Assembly (NCBI GenBank): GCA_027854065.1
Contig: JAQGEF010000008.1
Location: forward strand, 1 to 64,000
Direction of reading: 5' to 3'
Source: Polluticaenibacter yanchengensis
GTDB lineage: Bacteria; Bacteroidota; Bacteroidia; Chitinophagales; Chitinophagaceae
Length of the DNA stretch: 64,000 nt
Both the position numbers and the translations under genes were made by a program. Positions 18,183-26,052 of the stretch are shown here, piece after piece (position 1 is the stretch's first letter; each line of letters starts with the position of its first letter). Under the pieces are notes generated by a model. It saw nothing but the letters and a program-made list of their open reading frames with translations. It was not told where the DNA came from and searched no databases.

Positions 18183-18695
18183 ATGAAAATTTTATACGTT
18201 GCCATATTAGCCGCTACTGTAGGTTTAACAGCTTGTAACAGCGGTGAAAATGCGAATACTTCTAATACCGGAAATACAACAGCTAATGCAGCCAATGTAT
18301 CAGAAAATGATATTTCTAAAATAGAATGGATTGAAACTGAAAAAGATTTGGGTACTATTGCAGAAGGCCAGAAATCTGAAGTCGTTTTCAGGTTTAAGAA
18401 CGTAGGTGACAAACCATTGGTTGTAAAAAATGTGGTGGCACAATGTGGTTGTACTGCACCGGAACCAAGCAAAGAACCTGTAATGCCGGGTAAAGAAGGC
18501 TCTGTAAAAGCTGTTTTTGACAGCCAGGGACGTGCAGGTGAAAACTCAAAACAATTGACCGTGCATACTAATACAGATCCTGAAAGCTCTATCCTCACTT
18601 TCAAAGTGTATGTGGCAGGTAAAGCAGGAAGTACAACACCTCAACCGCAGCCTCAGCCACCAGTTGAGCCGGGCCACGAGGGACACAACCATTAA
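18183..18695 (+). CDS. DUF1573 lipoprotein
   Basis: The 170-residue exported lipoprotein has a lipobox LTAC with Cys19. A Ser/Thr/Asn-rich linker is followed by a DUF1573 immunoglobulin-like domain (DLGTIAEGQKSEVVFRFKN, NVVAQCGCTAPEPSKEP) and a Pro/Gln/His tail (QPQPQPPVEPGHEGHNH). The CGCT motif is the family signature. The function of DUF1573 is not established; the fold suggests binding of other envelope components. It lies 18 bases after nusB. Confidence 0.9.
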   Translation: MKILYVAILAATVGLTACNSGENANTSNTGNTTANAANVSENDISKIEWIETEKDLGTIAEGQKSEVVFRFKNVGDKPLVVKNVVAQCGCTAPEPSKEPVMPGKEGSVKAVFDSQGRAGENSKQLTVHTNTDPESSILTFKVYVAGKAGSTTPQPQPQPPVEPGHEGHNH

Positions 18696-18732
18696 TCAAT
18701 TTAATAAATTTATAAAGTAAATAAATAACATA

Positions 18733-19071
18733 ATGTATCAATTATTATTCTTATTGTCTTCCGATCCGAAGCAAGGCTCCAGCATGAACATCTTTTTCCT
18801 ATTAGCCATGGTAGTGGTATTCTGGTTATTCATGATCCGCCCGCAAGCTAAAAAAGCTAAAGAGCAGAAGAATTTTATAAATGACTTACAGAAGGGGGAT
18901 AAAATTGTTACTATCGCGGGTATTCATGGTACTATTTATAAAATAAACGAGGATAACACAACTTTACAGATAGAAACAAGCCCGGGTTCATATATTAAAA
19001 TAGAAAAGTCAGCTATCAGTTTAGAATGGACTAAAGCTATTAATAAACCGACAAGTACAGATGGTAAGTAA
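18733..19071 (+). CDS. yajC: Preprotein translocase subunit YajC
   Basis: This single-pass membrane protein of 112 residues is an accessory subunit of the SecDF-YajC part of the protein-export machinery. The transmembrane helix (MNIFFLLAMVVVFWLFM) is followed by the YajC signature IRPQAKKAKEQKNF and GDKIVTIAGIHGTI. It is the last gene of the nusB group and is followed by a strong terminator. Confidence 0.93.
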   Translation: MYQLLFLLSSDPKQGSSMNIFFLLAMVVVFWLFMIRPQAKKAKEQKNFINDLQKGDKIVTIAGIHGTIYKINEDNTTLQIETSPGSYIKIEKSAISLEWTKAINKPTSTDGK

Positions 19072-19098
19072 AACTATTGGTTACTGCTATTTATACAG

Positions 19099-19131
19099 AA
19101 CGCTCATGTACAAAGCATGAGCGTTTTTTTT
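19099..19131 (+). terminator. Intrinsic terminator of the nusB-yajC operon
   Basis: AACGCTCATG (19099-19108) pairs perfectly with CATGAGCGTT (19116-19125), followed by a run of T to 19131. This is the clearest rho-independent terminator in the window. Confidence 0.92.
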
Positions 19132-19231
19132 ATGCAATATTTAAACATGGCTTTTGTAGTTTGTCAGTAAGTATTCAGTTTGCAGACTACCAGATACTTA
19201 CCATAGGTATTCACTAAACAAAGTATATCAA

Positions 19232-19290
19232 GCGCTCCGTTAGGACGAAAGTATTGGCGTTGGTGTATGCAGAGTGTGCTGTAGGAGCGC
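19232..19290. repeat. Stem-loop in nusB-rplY gap, possible third repeat type
   Basis: GCGCTCC (19232-19238) pairs with GGAGCGC (19284-19290) around 45 bases. The arms resemble GGAGCG-type intergenic repeats I recall from Bacteroidetes genomes, but only one copy is seen here. Apart from this and the two terminators, the 410-base convergent gap holds no gene. Confidence 0.4.
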
Positions 19291-19417
19291 AACACCATTT
19301 GTATTAGACCAGGTAGGAGGGTCAGTAAAAATTAATTGCATCTAAAACGCATTATCCGGTAATCTAAATGTACAGGTAAAATTAAGGAAGGGGAAAATAT
19401 TTGCAATAGCCTTAAAT

Positions 19418-19451
19418 AAAAAGCCTGCAAACAGTAATGTTGCAGGCTTTT
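19418..19451 (-). terminator. Intrinsic terminator of rplY
   Basis: AAAAAGCCTGCAA (19418-19430) pairs with TTGCAGGCTTTT (19440-19451). Read on the minus strand, a T-rich tract follows the hairpin. It lies 31 bases beyond the rplY stop. Confidence 0.9.
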
Positions 19452-19481
19452 GTAATAGCTTTCTGTAAAAAACAGCTAAGC

Positions 19482-20075
19482 TTATTTTTTCTTTTTACCT
19501 TCTTTAGCTTCTGCTGCTTGCTCTTGCTTAAGTGCACGGGTAAGAACAACAGTTGCAACCGGAATACGTGCTGAGTTCAACACTTCGATATTGTCAAGCT
19601 TAACATCTTCTACGCGGATGTTACCGTTAAGGTCTAATTCAGTAATATCAACCTCAATAAAATCTTTCAAATATTTTGGTAATGTTTTAACTTTAAGACT
19701 CTTAACTTTAGTGATCAAACGACCACCGGTTTTAACACCTTTAGAGTTACCTACAAAACGCAAAGGAATAGTTGCGATAACTGGTTTATCCTCATTTAAT
19801 TCAAGGAAATCGATGTGTGTTAATGCATCAGATACTTTGTCAAATTGTAAATCCTTCAAAATAGTTTTGTAAGAGACACCATCAACAATGATTTCAGCTA
19901 ACATGAATTCATTAGTGTAAACGATACCTTTGAACGCAGGTGTAGGAGCTACAAAGTTAATTTCTTTAGCACCGCCGTAAATTACACCAGGCACCAGGTC
20001 TTGAGAGCGAAGTTGACGGGTGGCTGATTTGCCAAATTCGGTCCTCAATTGTCCTTCGATAGTAATTGTTTTCAT
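19482..20075 (-). CDS. rplY: 50S ribosomal protein L25 (Ctc form)
   Basis: This ribosomal protein binds 5S rRNA. At 197 residues it is the long, general-stress Ctc type with two domains: the L25 fold (TEFGKSATRQLRSQDLVPGV, IYGG) in residues 1-90 and the C-terminal TL5-like beta domain (VGNSKGVKTGGRLI, then NIRVEDVKLDNIEVLNSARI), ending in a Lys-rich tail. A TACTTTTG box (complement of 20097-20104) lies 22 bases upstream of the start. It is convergent with the nusB operon and has its own terminator. Confidence 0.95.
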   Translation of the reverse strand: MKTITIEGQLRTEFGKSATRQLRSQDLVPGVIYGGAKEINFVAPTPAFKGIVYTNEFMLAEIIVDGVSYKTILKDLQFDKVSDALTHIDFLELNEDKPVIATIPLRFVGNSKGVKTGGRLITKVKSLKVKTLPKYLKDFIEVDITELDLNGNIRVEDVKLDNIEVLNSARIPVATVVLTRALKQEQAAEAKEGKKKK

Positions 20076-20096
20076 TTATTAAAAATTTTTGAAGTG

Positions 20097-20104
20097 CAAA
20101 AGTA
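20097..20104 (-). promoter_or_regulatory. Possible -7 box of rplY
   Basis: The minus strand reads TACTTTTG, matching TAnnTTTG, 22 bases before the start codon. No good -33 TTTG was found at the usual distance, so support is partial. Confidence 0.35.
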
Positions 20105-20229
20105 AGTTTTTTTTATTAATAAACACTTATTATTATTTAGTGAACTAATTTATTATTTTTGCGCACAATTTTTGTTGATTTATTTAAACTATTTTCAACA
20201 TTAAAGCTCTAAATATTAAATATCTAAGA

Positions 20230-21399
20230 ATGAGGAAAAAAATACTGTCTGCATTGTTCACGTTTTTACTTTTCAGTAATGTTGTTTTGGCCAAACCCAA
20301 TCTTTCAGATACTTCTGCTGTAAAAGTTGCCGTTCTGTTACCAATGCATTTAGATAGTTTATTTAAATACGGTCAGTATCGTTACAAAAATACCATTCCA
20401 AAATTTGCATTACCAGGCCTGGAGTTTTATAGTGGCGTACAAATGGCAGTTGACGCCTTAAACAGCGAAGGAGTCAATGCCCGGGTGGAAGTGGTGGACC
20501 TCTATAAATTTGGCGCTTTAAATACACTTTACAGTTTTTCAAATCCCAATATGCCAAACCTGGTGATTGGTGTGGTGCAGAATGCACCGGAACTAAGACA
20601 GGTCTCAGACAAAGCAAAAGAGTTCCAGATCCCTTTTATTTCCGCTTCATACCCCAATGATGGCGGTATTACCAACAATCCCTTTCTCTACATTACCAAT
20701 TCAACATTAAATGTGCATGTAAAATCTGTTGCGGAAAAAGTAAAAGAAAACAGCAATGCAAAAACAGTCGTGGTATTTGTACGAAACGGCAACCGGGATG
20801 CCCGTATTCAGTCTTTCCTGGATGCAGCGGCTAAGGATATGAAAAAGTTCGAATTTAAATATGTCAACCTTACAGATTCATTTACTGTAAACAGCATATC
20901 CCAGCACCTGGATAGCACCAATGTGAACTATGTAGTGGGTGGCAGCCTGGATAGCAGGTTTGGCGCCCGCATTGTCAAAGCACTCTCTTCCGTATCTGCC
21001 AGCTATACCACAAGAATATTTGGAATGCCAACCTGGGACGACCAGGATTTTACCAAAGCAGAGTATAAAGGCGTAGAAGTAGTTTACACCACGCCATTTG
21101 TATCTTACACATTAAATCCGCAGTTATACAATACCTTAAATGCCGAATATAAAAAAGTAGCTAACAGCCGTCCAAGCGATATGTTCTTTCGCGGGTACGA
21201 GTTAACCTACAGGTATGTAAAAAATTTAGCCGCCAACAAAGAAAAGTTCGTGAACAAGATCAATGAAAAAGACTATAAAGTATTTGCTGATTTTAATTTT
21301 CAACCCGTATCAAACGGAGAAAACAAAATAGACTTTTACGAAAATGATAAAGTCTATTTCATTCTAAAAGCCGATGGCGTCTTTAAAAGCATTCTATAG
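20230..21399 (+). CDS. Periplasmic binding protein-like (type I fold, ABC substrate-binding family)
   Basis: The 389-residue exported protein has a signal peptide (residues 1-21, NVVLA) and a Peripla_BP_6-like two-lobe fold: VKVAVLLPMHLDSL, PGLEFYSGVQMAVDALNSEG, PNLVIGVVQNAPELRQVSDK and PFISASYPNDGGITN. In the broader family this fold binds amino acids and similar ligands for import. No permease or ATPase gene is near, so it may be an orphan sensor or wall-associated protein; Bacteroidetes often have such copies, some with LysM domains, which this one lacks. It ends nine bases before repeat copy D. Confidence 0.75.
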   Translation: MRKKILSALFTFLLFSNVVLAKPNLSDTSAVKVAVLLPMHLDSLFKYGQYRYKNTIPKFALPGLEFYSGVQMAVDALNSEGVNARVEVVDLYKFGALNTLYSFSNPNMPNLVIGVVQNAPELRQVSDKAKEFQIPFISASYPNDGGITNNPFLYITNSTLNVHVKSVAEKVKENSNAKTVVVFVRNGNRDARIQSFLDAAAKDMKKFEFKYVNLTDSFTVNSISQHLDSTNVNYVVGGSLDSRFGARIVKALSSVSASYTTRIFGMPTWDDQDFTKAEYKGVEVVYTTPFVSYTLNPQLYNTLNAEYKKVANSRPSDMFFRGYELTYRYVKNLAANKEKFVNKINEKDYKVFADFNFQPVSNGENKIDFYENDKVYFILKADGVFKSIL

Positions 21400-21407
21400 T
21401 TTTTTCT

Positions 21408-21523
21408 TTTGGGGCTGTGAACATAAGAGCACCATTCAGCATCGGTTCCGGCTGCTCCGGGCTCGCTAACGCTCGGTACTCCTGCGTCGTACCAGGCCCT
21501 TTGCATCCGGCAGCCCATCAGCA
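21408..21523 (+). repeat. Dispersed palindromic element, family 1, copy D
   Basis: The left tail TTTGGGGCTGTG begins only about nine bases after the stop of the upstream gene. The copy carries TTCCGG, GGGCTCGCTAACGCTCGG and a stem GGTAC (21475-21479) with GTACC (21489-21493), which replaces GGTGC/GCACC of other copies by a compensated change. GGCTGC pairs with the terminal GCAGCC. The remaining 260 bases to the HMG-CoA lyase gene show no gene. Confidence 0.8.
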
Positions 21524-21785
21524 GATCAATACTATTGATCAGTATAAACAGGTTGTTTCTTTTAGAGACAGCCTGTTCTGTTTTCAGGCATCTGAAGCAA
21601 TATTCAATATTCCAGGGTATTCTGCCAGGCTGCACATCCCGATGCTCGAACCGGTACTCCATTAGCATTATAAGTATTCATGGCACCCCTCGTATGATAA
21701 AGACTTCCACACGTGCATCGGAGCAAAAGAGGAATAAATAACCCAGTACCCACAGGCTTAATTATTTTCTTCCTTATATTTGATA

Positions 21786-22643
21786 ATGCTTCGCCATATA
21801 GAAATAACAGAATGCCCGAGAGATGCCATGCAGGGCTGGCACAGGCCGATAGATACTTCAGAAAAAGTCAACTACCTGAAAGCACTGCTAAAAGTAGGTT
21901 TTCATAGTTTAGATTGCGGCAGCTTTGTATCGCCAAAAGCCATTCCACAAATGGCAGATACCGCCACAGTATTAAGCGAAATATCCGCAGAAACAGGCAC
22001 CAATAAATTACTCGTAATTGTAGCCAACGAACGGGGCGGAGAACAGGCAGTATTGCAGGATAAAGTTACTTATTTAGGCTTTCCCTTCTCTATATCTCCC
22101 ACCTTTCAACAACTCAATACCAATAGCACCATCGAAGAAAGCTGGCAGCGGGTTCAGCGCATATACAAATTATGCCGTTTACATAATAAACAACTCGTCG
22201 TTTACATCTCCATGGCATTTGGAAATCCTTACGGCGATGAATACAATGCGGAAATTGTTTACAACTGGGTAAACAAAATGAAAGAATTAGGCGTCAATAC
22301 AATTTCCCTGGCCGATACCGTAGGTTTATCCACCCCGGAACAGGTATTTGACATTACAAAAAAAGTAATCGACAATAGCCCGGGTGTCAACATCGGGGTA
22401 CATCTGCATAGTACACCGCAAATGGCACTGGCAAAAATAGAAGCCGCATATAATGCAGGCTGTAACAAGTTTGACAGTGCTATCGGTGGTATCGGCGGCT
22501 GCCCGATGGCCCAGAATGACCTCGTAGGCAACATTGATACAAGCACATTATTGTATTTTTTCCAGGATAAGCAGGTGCAGCTCGAAATAGATACAGAAGC
22601 TTACCGGAATGCACAGGCAATAGCGGCAAGTATATTTTACTGA
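21786..22643 (+). CDS. Hydroxymethylglutaryl-CoA lyase
   Basis: The enzyme cleaves HMG-CoA to acetoacetate and acetyl-CoA at the end of leucine catabolism. It is a TIM barrel of the DRE-TIM/HMGL-like family: IEITECPRDAMQGW at the N-terminus, then LKVGFHSLDCGSFVSPKAIPQM, ISMAFGNPYG, NTISLADTVGLS, IGVHLHSTP and the lyase signature GGIGGCPMAQNDLVGN, whose Cys lies in the conserved catalytic loop. At 285 residues it has the normal length and is expected in the cytoplasm. The start is set at ATG 21786. No other leucine-degradation gene is near. Confidence 0.9.
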   Translation: MLRHIEITECPRDAMQGWHRPIDTSEKVNYLKALLKVGFHSLDCGSFVSPKAIPQMADTATVLSEISAETGTNKLLVIVANERGGEQAVLQDKVTYLGFPFSISPTFQQLNTNSTIEESWQRVQRIYKLCRLHNKQLVVYISMAFGNPYGDEYNAEIVYNWVNKMKELGVNTISLADTVGLSTPEQVFDITKKVIDNSPGVNIGVHLHSTPQMALAKIEAAYNAGCNKFDSAIGGIGGCPMAQNDLVGNIDTSTLLYFFQDKQVQLEIDTEAYRNAQAIAASIFY

Positions 22644-22850
22644 TAGTACTTTTAACTATTTACTAGAGTTTCAATCATCTATCTGTCAATATACAAGGTT
22701 AAATTGCAGTTGCCCTCGTGCAATAACGGGATCCATCCTGCAGCGGGGTATTCCGGTAAGCGTAAAACAGGCATACTTTTCGTATTAAAAGTAACTACCG
22801 GGATTTTGGGATTTAATCAGTCAAAATAATCTATTTTAGCAGCCTAACCT

Positions 22851-24542
22851 ATGTCAATGCGTTTAATAACTATATACTTACTAACCATAATTTTTTCTAT
22901 TCAGGCTGTGCGTGCGCAAAAGCCTGAAGCCATAAAATGGGCCGATAGCGTCTTACAATCACTCACCTTAAAAGAAAGAGTAGCGCAATTGATGGTTGTG
23001 CGGAGTTCACAGCCCAACGCCATGCTGGATAAACATATAGATTCATTGGTAGAGAAATACAATATCGGGGCCATTTGTGCATTCCAGGGCACACCGTTAC
23101 AGCATGCAACCATGTTTAACCGCATCCAGGAAAAAGCAAAAACACCAATAATGGTCACTGTGGATGGGGAATGGGGATTAGGCATGCGCTTTACAGGCGT
23201 CAATAATTTGCCATACCAGTTAACAATGGGCGCATTGCCAAACGCAGGTCAGGTGTACAGGGCAGGAGAGATCATCGCCCGCCAGTGCCGGAGGATGAAT
23301 ATTCACGTGAACTACGCCCCCGTTGTAGATATCAACAATAATCCCAATAACCCGGTAATCGGGCTAAGAAGCTTTGGAGAAGATAAATATAAAGTAGCAT
23401 TGTTCGGCACCCGCATTATGGAAGGCATGCAGGATAACCATATAATGGCATGTGCCAAACATTTTCCGGGACATGGGGATGTAGCTGTTGATAGCCATTA
23501 CGACCTTCCCGTTATAAAAAAAACAAAAGAGCAGTTAGACTCATTAGAACTTTACCCGTTTAAACAGTTGATCGCACATGGCGTACAAAGCGTGATGGTT
23601 GCGCATTTATCCATACCGGCTATTGATACAACCCCAAACAGGCCCACGTCCTTATCCCCGGCAAATATAAATGGCTTATTGCGGAAAGACCTGGGATTTG
23701 CAGGATTAACGTTTACAGACGCATTAGAGATGAAAGGCGTTTCCAAATTTTTTCCATCAGGGGAAGCCGCAGTTCAAAGTTTAATAGCCGGGAATGATAT
23801 GTTATGCCTCCCGGAAGATGTACCGGCATCGATCAATGCCGTGCTCAATGCCATTGATAGCGGTCTTATATCAGAAACTTACCTTAACGAAAAATGCCGC
23901 AAAGTATTATTGGCAAAATACGAATATGTAAAAGATTATGTAGAGCCCGTTTTTATAACAGACCTATTAAAAGACCTGAATGCCGAAGTAGATACCTTTA
24001 GAGCAGCAGTAGCAGAGAAGTCATTAACGGTATTAGCGATGCCGGAAACCTTCAGCTTCCTCCAAAAACAGGATTCTCTGAAAACAGTTTATATCAATTT
24101 AGGCGCCAAAGCCAATAGTACCATTTCCGCATCATTTGCCGATACTTACAATATTGATATCATCGACCTGCCATTTACTAATTCATCCGCAATCGATAAT
24201 TTTAATGTAAAACAGCTGCAGAAGTATGATAGAGTAGTAGTAGCCCTGCATGGCGTTACCAGGAGTACCGCTAAGAACTTTGGCATCCCTGCTTCCGCAA
24301 TTAAATTAATAAAAGCAATAGATAAAACAGGTAAGCCAACGCTTAATATGGTATTTGGAAATCCCTATATCATAGCCCAGTTAGACTCTGTAAAAGGATT
24401 GGTGGCATGTTACGAGGATGACGTGATGTTCAGAGAAAATGCTTACAAATGGCTTACAGGCAGTTTTGATGCATCAGGAACCCTGCCTGTTACCATTGGT
24501 AAATACCCGTTTGGCAGTGGCATCGTAAAAAAAAAATCTTAA
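22851..24542 (+). CDS. Glycoside hydrolase family 3 (beta-N-acetylhexosaminidase-like), upstream half of a split gene
   Basis: The 563 residues carry a signal peptide (ending AVRAQ) and a complete GH3 catalytic barrel with the NagZ-like motif AKHFPGHGDVAVDSHYDLP (acid/base His-Asp pair) and FTDALEM with the nucleophile Asp. A Rossmann-like C-terminal domain follows to about residue 555. NagZ-type enzymes release N-acetylglucosamine from wall fragments or glycans; this one is exported. The frame ends just after an A10 tract (24527-24536). A -1 shift there leads without a stop into the serine-hydrolase frame that follows. In many Bacteroidetes these two domains form one protein of about 1000 residues, so this is probably the first half of such a fusion. 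Confidence 0.85.
   Translation: MSMRLITIYLLTIIFSIQAVRAQKPEAIKWADSVLQSLTLKERVAQLMVVRSSQPNAMLDKHIDSLVEKYNIGAICAFQGTPLQHATMFNRIQEKAKTPIMVTVDGEWGLGMRFTGVNNLPYQLTMGALPNAGQVYRAGEIIARQCRRMNIHVNYAPVVDINNNPNNPVIGLRSFGEDKYKVALFGTRIMEGMQDNHIMACAKHFPGHGDVAVDSHYDLPVIKKTKEQLDSLELYPFKQLIAHGVQSVMVAHLSIPAIDTTPNRPTSLSPANINGLLRKDLGFAGLTFTDALEMKGVSKFFPSGEAAVQSLIAGNDMLCLPEDVPASINAVLNAIDSGLISETYLNEKCRKVLLAKYEYVKDYVEPVFITDLLKDLNAEVDTFRAAVAEKSLTVLAMPETFSFLQKQDSLKTVYINLGAKANSTISASFADTYNIDIIDLPFTNSSAIDNFNVKQLQKYDRVVVALHGVTRSTAKNFGIPASAIKLIKAIDKTGKPTLNMVFGNPYIIAQLDSVKGLVACYEDDVMFRENAYKWLTGSFDASGTLPVTIGKYPFGSGIVKKKS
24527..24536 (+). other. A10 slippery tract at the GH3/serine-hydrolase junction
   Basis: Ten consecutive A residues occupy GTA AAA AAA AAA in the GH3 frame, directly before TCT TAA. 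Reading one A twice (-1), or one extra A in the mRNA, continues as ATC TTA ATA CCT into the downstream domain. It could be a programmed slippage site, a true frameshift mutation or a sequencing error in a homopolymer. Confidence 0.7.
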
Positions 24543-25792
24543 TACCTTATAGTGCCGATACATTATTCAACAGCAACGCCATCTTAAAAATAGAGGCGAT
24601 TGCTAATGAAGCTATCAGCCAGAAAGCCACTCCCGGCTTAAGCATTGTGGTATTACACAAAGGTAAGGTCGTACTAGAAAAAGGATATGGCAATACCAAC
24701 TATGAATCCAAAATCCCTGTAACCGGCTCCACTATTTACGATATCGCTTCCGTTACCAAAACCACTGCCACAACAGCTGCAGTCATGTACCTGTACGAAA
24801 AAGGATTACTGGACTTAGACAAAACCTTAAAAGACTATTTACCTGAATTTTCAAACACAGGTAAAGCCGGTATAACCATCCGTAATCTGCTGATGCACCA
24901 GGCAGGCTTCATCTCTTTTATCCCGTTCTATAAAGAACTGCTCGATACACGGAACAACCTGCTGCCGGAATATGTCAGCAATTATAAACAGGCCGATTTT
25001 GAAGTACCCGTCACAGAGCATGTTTATTTAAAAGACGGTTACCCGTTTTTAATGATGCAGCGCATTAAAAACAGCGAATTATCAGGCGCATTAAAATACG
25101 TTTACAGCGATAATGATTTTATACTGTTGGGTAAAATAGTCGAAAAACTCACCCGCCAGACACTCGATGCATTTGTACAGGAGCAATTTTATCAACCAAT
25201 GTCATTAACAAACACCATGTACAAGGTCTACAACGAATATCCGTTGCCCCTTATAGCCCCGACAGAAGACGATAAACTTTTCAGGAAGGGGTTAGTGTGG
25301 GGATATGTACATGACCAGGGAGCAGCAATGATGGGCAATGTGGCCGGGCACGCAGGCCTCTTTAGCAATGCCATGGAACTTGCAGCCTTTTACCAGATGC
25401 TGATTAACGGCGGACATTTAAACGGGAAAAAATATTTTAAAAAAGAAACAATCGACCTGTTTACAGCCTACCAGACACCCATTAGCCGCCGGGCGCTCGG
25501 GTTTGATAAGCCGGAAAAAAACAATAGTGACGCCAACTTTAAAGATGCTTACCCTGCAAGATATTTAAGTAGCACGGCCTTTGGACATACAGGGTTCACC
25601 GGTACCTGCGTGTGGGCGGACCCCGCTAACGAAATTGTGTATGTATTCCTGAGTAACAGGGTATACCCCAATGCTGCCAACAACAAATTGAGCAGCTTAA
25701 ACATAAGGCAACGGATACACGAAGTCATTTATGAAACACTCATGAAAGGGTATTTTGGGGCTCTCAGCATTTGTAATCCTGCCATACCTTAG
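24536..25792 (+). CDS. Serine hydrolase (beta-lactamase class C-like), downstream half of the split gene
   Basis: This is a serine-dependent hydrolase of the class C/PBP4-like family with SVTK (nucleophile Ser and Lys), YSDN in the YxN position and HTG in the KTG position (FGHTGFTGT). The frame is open from the A10 tract onward. The first beta strand (ATPGLSIVVLHKGKVVLEKG) begins upstream of the first usable GTG at 24647, so an independent start there would cut the fold; this argues for expression as a fusion with the GH3 domain. Such two-domain enzymes are exported and probably act on wall-derived sugars or peptides; the substrate is unknown. The last twelve codons and the stop come from repeat copy E. 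Confidence 0.8.
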   Translation: MLIPYSADTLFNSNAILKIEAIANEAISQKATPGLSIVVLHKGKVVLEKGYGNTNYESKIPVTGSTIYDIASVTKTTATTAAVMYLYEKGLLDLDKTLKDYLPEFSNTGKAGITIRNLLMHQAGFISFIPFYKELLDTRNNLLPEYVSNYKQADFEVPVTEHVYLKDGYPFLMMQRIKNSELSGALKYVYSDNDFILLGKIVEKLTRQTLDAFVQEQFYQPMSLTNTMYKVYNEYPLPLIAPTEDDKLFRKGLVWGYVHDQGAAMMGNVAGHAGLFSNAMELAAFYQMLINGGHLNGKKYFKKETIDLFTAYQTPISRRALGFDKPEKNNSDANFKDAYPARYLSSTAFGHTGFTGTCVWADPANEIVYVFLSNRVYPNAANNKLSSLNIRQRIHEVIYETLMKGYFGALSICNPAIP

Positions 25793-25880
25793 TCCGGGCT
25801 ATTCCGGGCTCGCTGTCGCTCGGTGCGGTGCACCGGCCGCTAAGGCGGCCGCCCTGCATATCCCGCAGCTTTTCATCGGT
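25753..25880 (+). repeat. Dispersed palindromic element, family 1, copy E
   Basis: The left tail TTTTGGGGCTCTC (25753-25765) is translated as the end of the serine-hydrolase gene, and the stop TAG (25790-25792) lies within the element. Stems are GGTGC/GCACC (25822-25826, 25830-25834), GGCCGC/GCGGCC (25835-25840, 25845-25850) and GGGC/GCCC, with an outer CGGGCTAT pairing ATATCCCG (one mismatch). Confidence 0.85.
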
Positions 25881-26012
25881 AGATTCGCTGTTCAACCTCC
25901 CCTCAATCAGTATGTTCCCCATAGTACTAATTCACCAATAAAAGCAGCAGGCTTATGTGCTATTTAATGAACGTATATCCCGGTGTAATTTAAACTAAAA
26001 GAGATTTTATAC

Positions 26013-26046
26013 TTGTGGGTTTCAACAATTTTCTACGATATATTTG
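26013..26046 (+). promoter_or_regulatory. Possible galK promoter
   Basis: TTG (26013-26015) is followed after 23 bases by TATATTTG (26039-26046). The galK ATG at 26053 lies only six bases beyond, implying a nearly leaderless transcript if the box is used. Confidence 0.35.
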
Positions 26047-26052
26047 CAACTT

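Noticed and set aside
21417..21741. Open frames after the periplasmic binding protein
   Set aside because: They read through repeat copy D without start signals or recognisable products.
24647..24649. GTG at 24647 as an independent start of the serine hydrolase
   Set aside because: It lies inside the first beta strand of the fold, and the frame carries matching residues back to the A10 tract.
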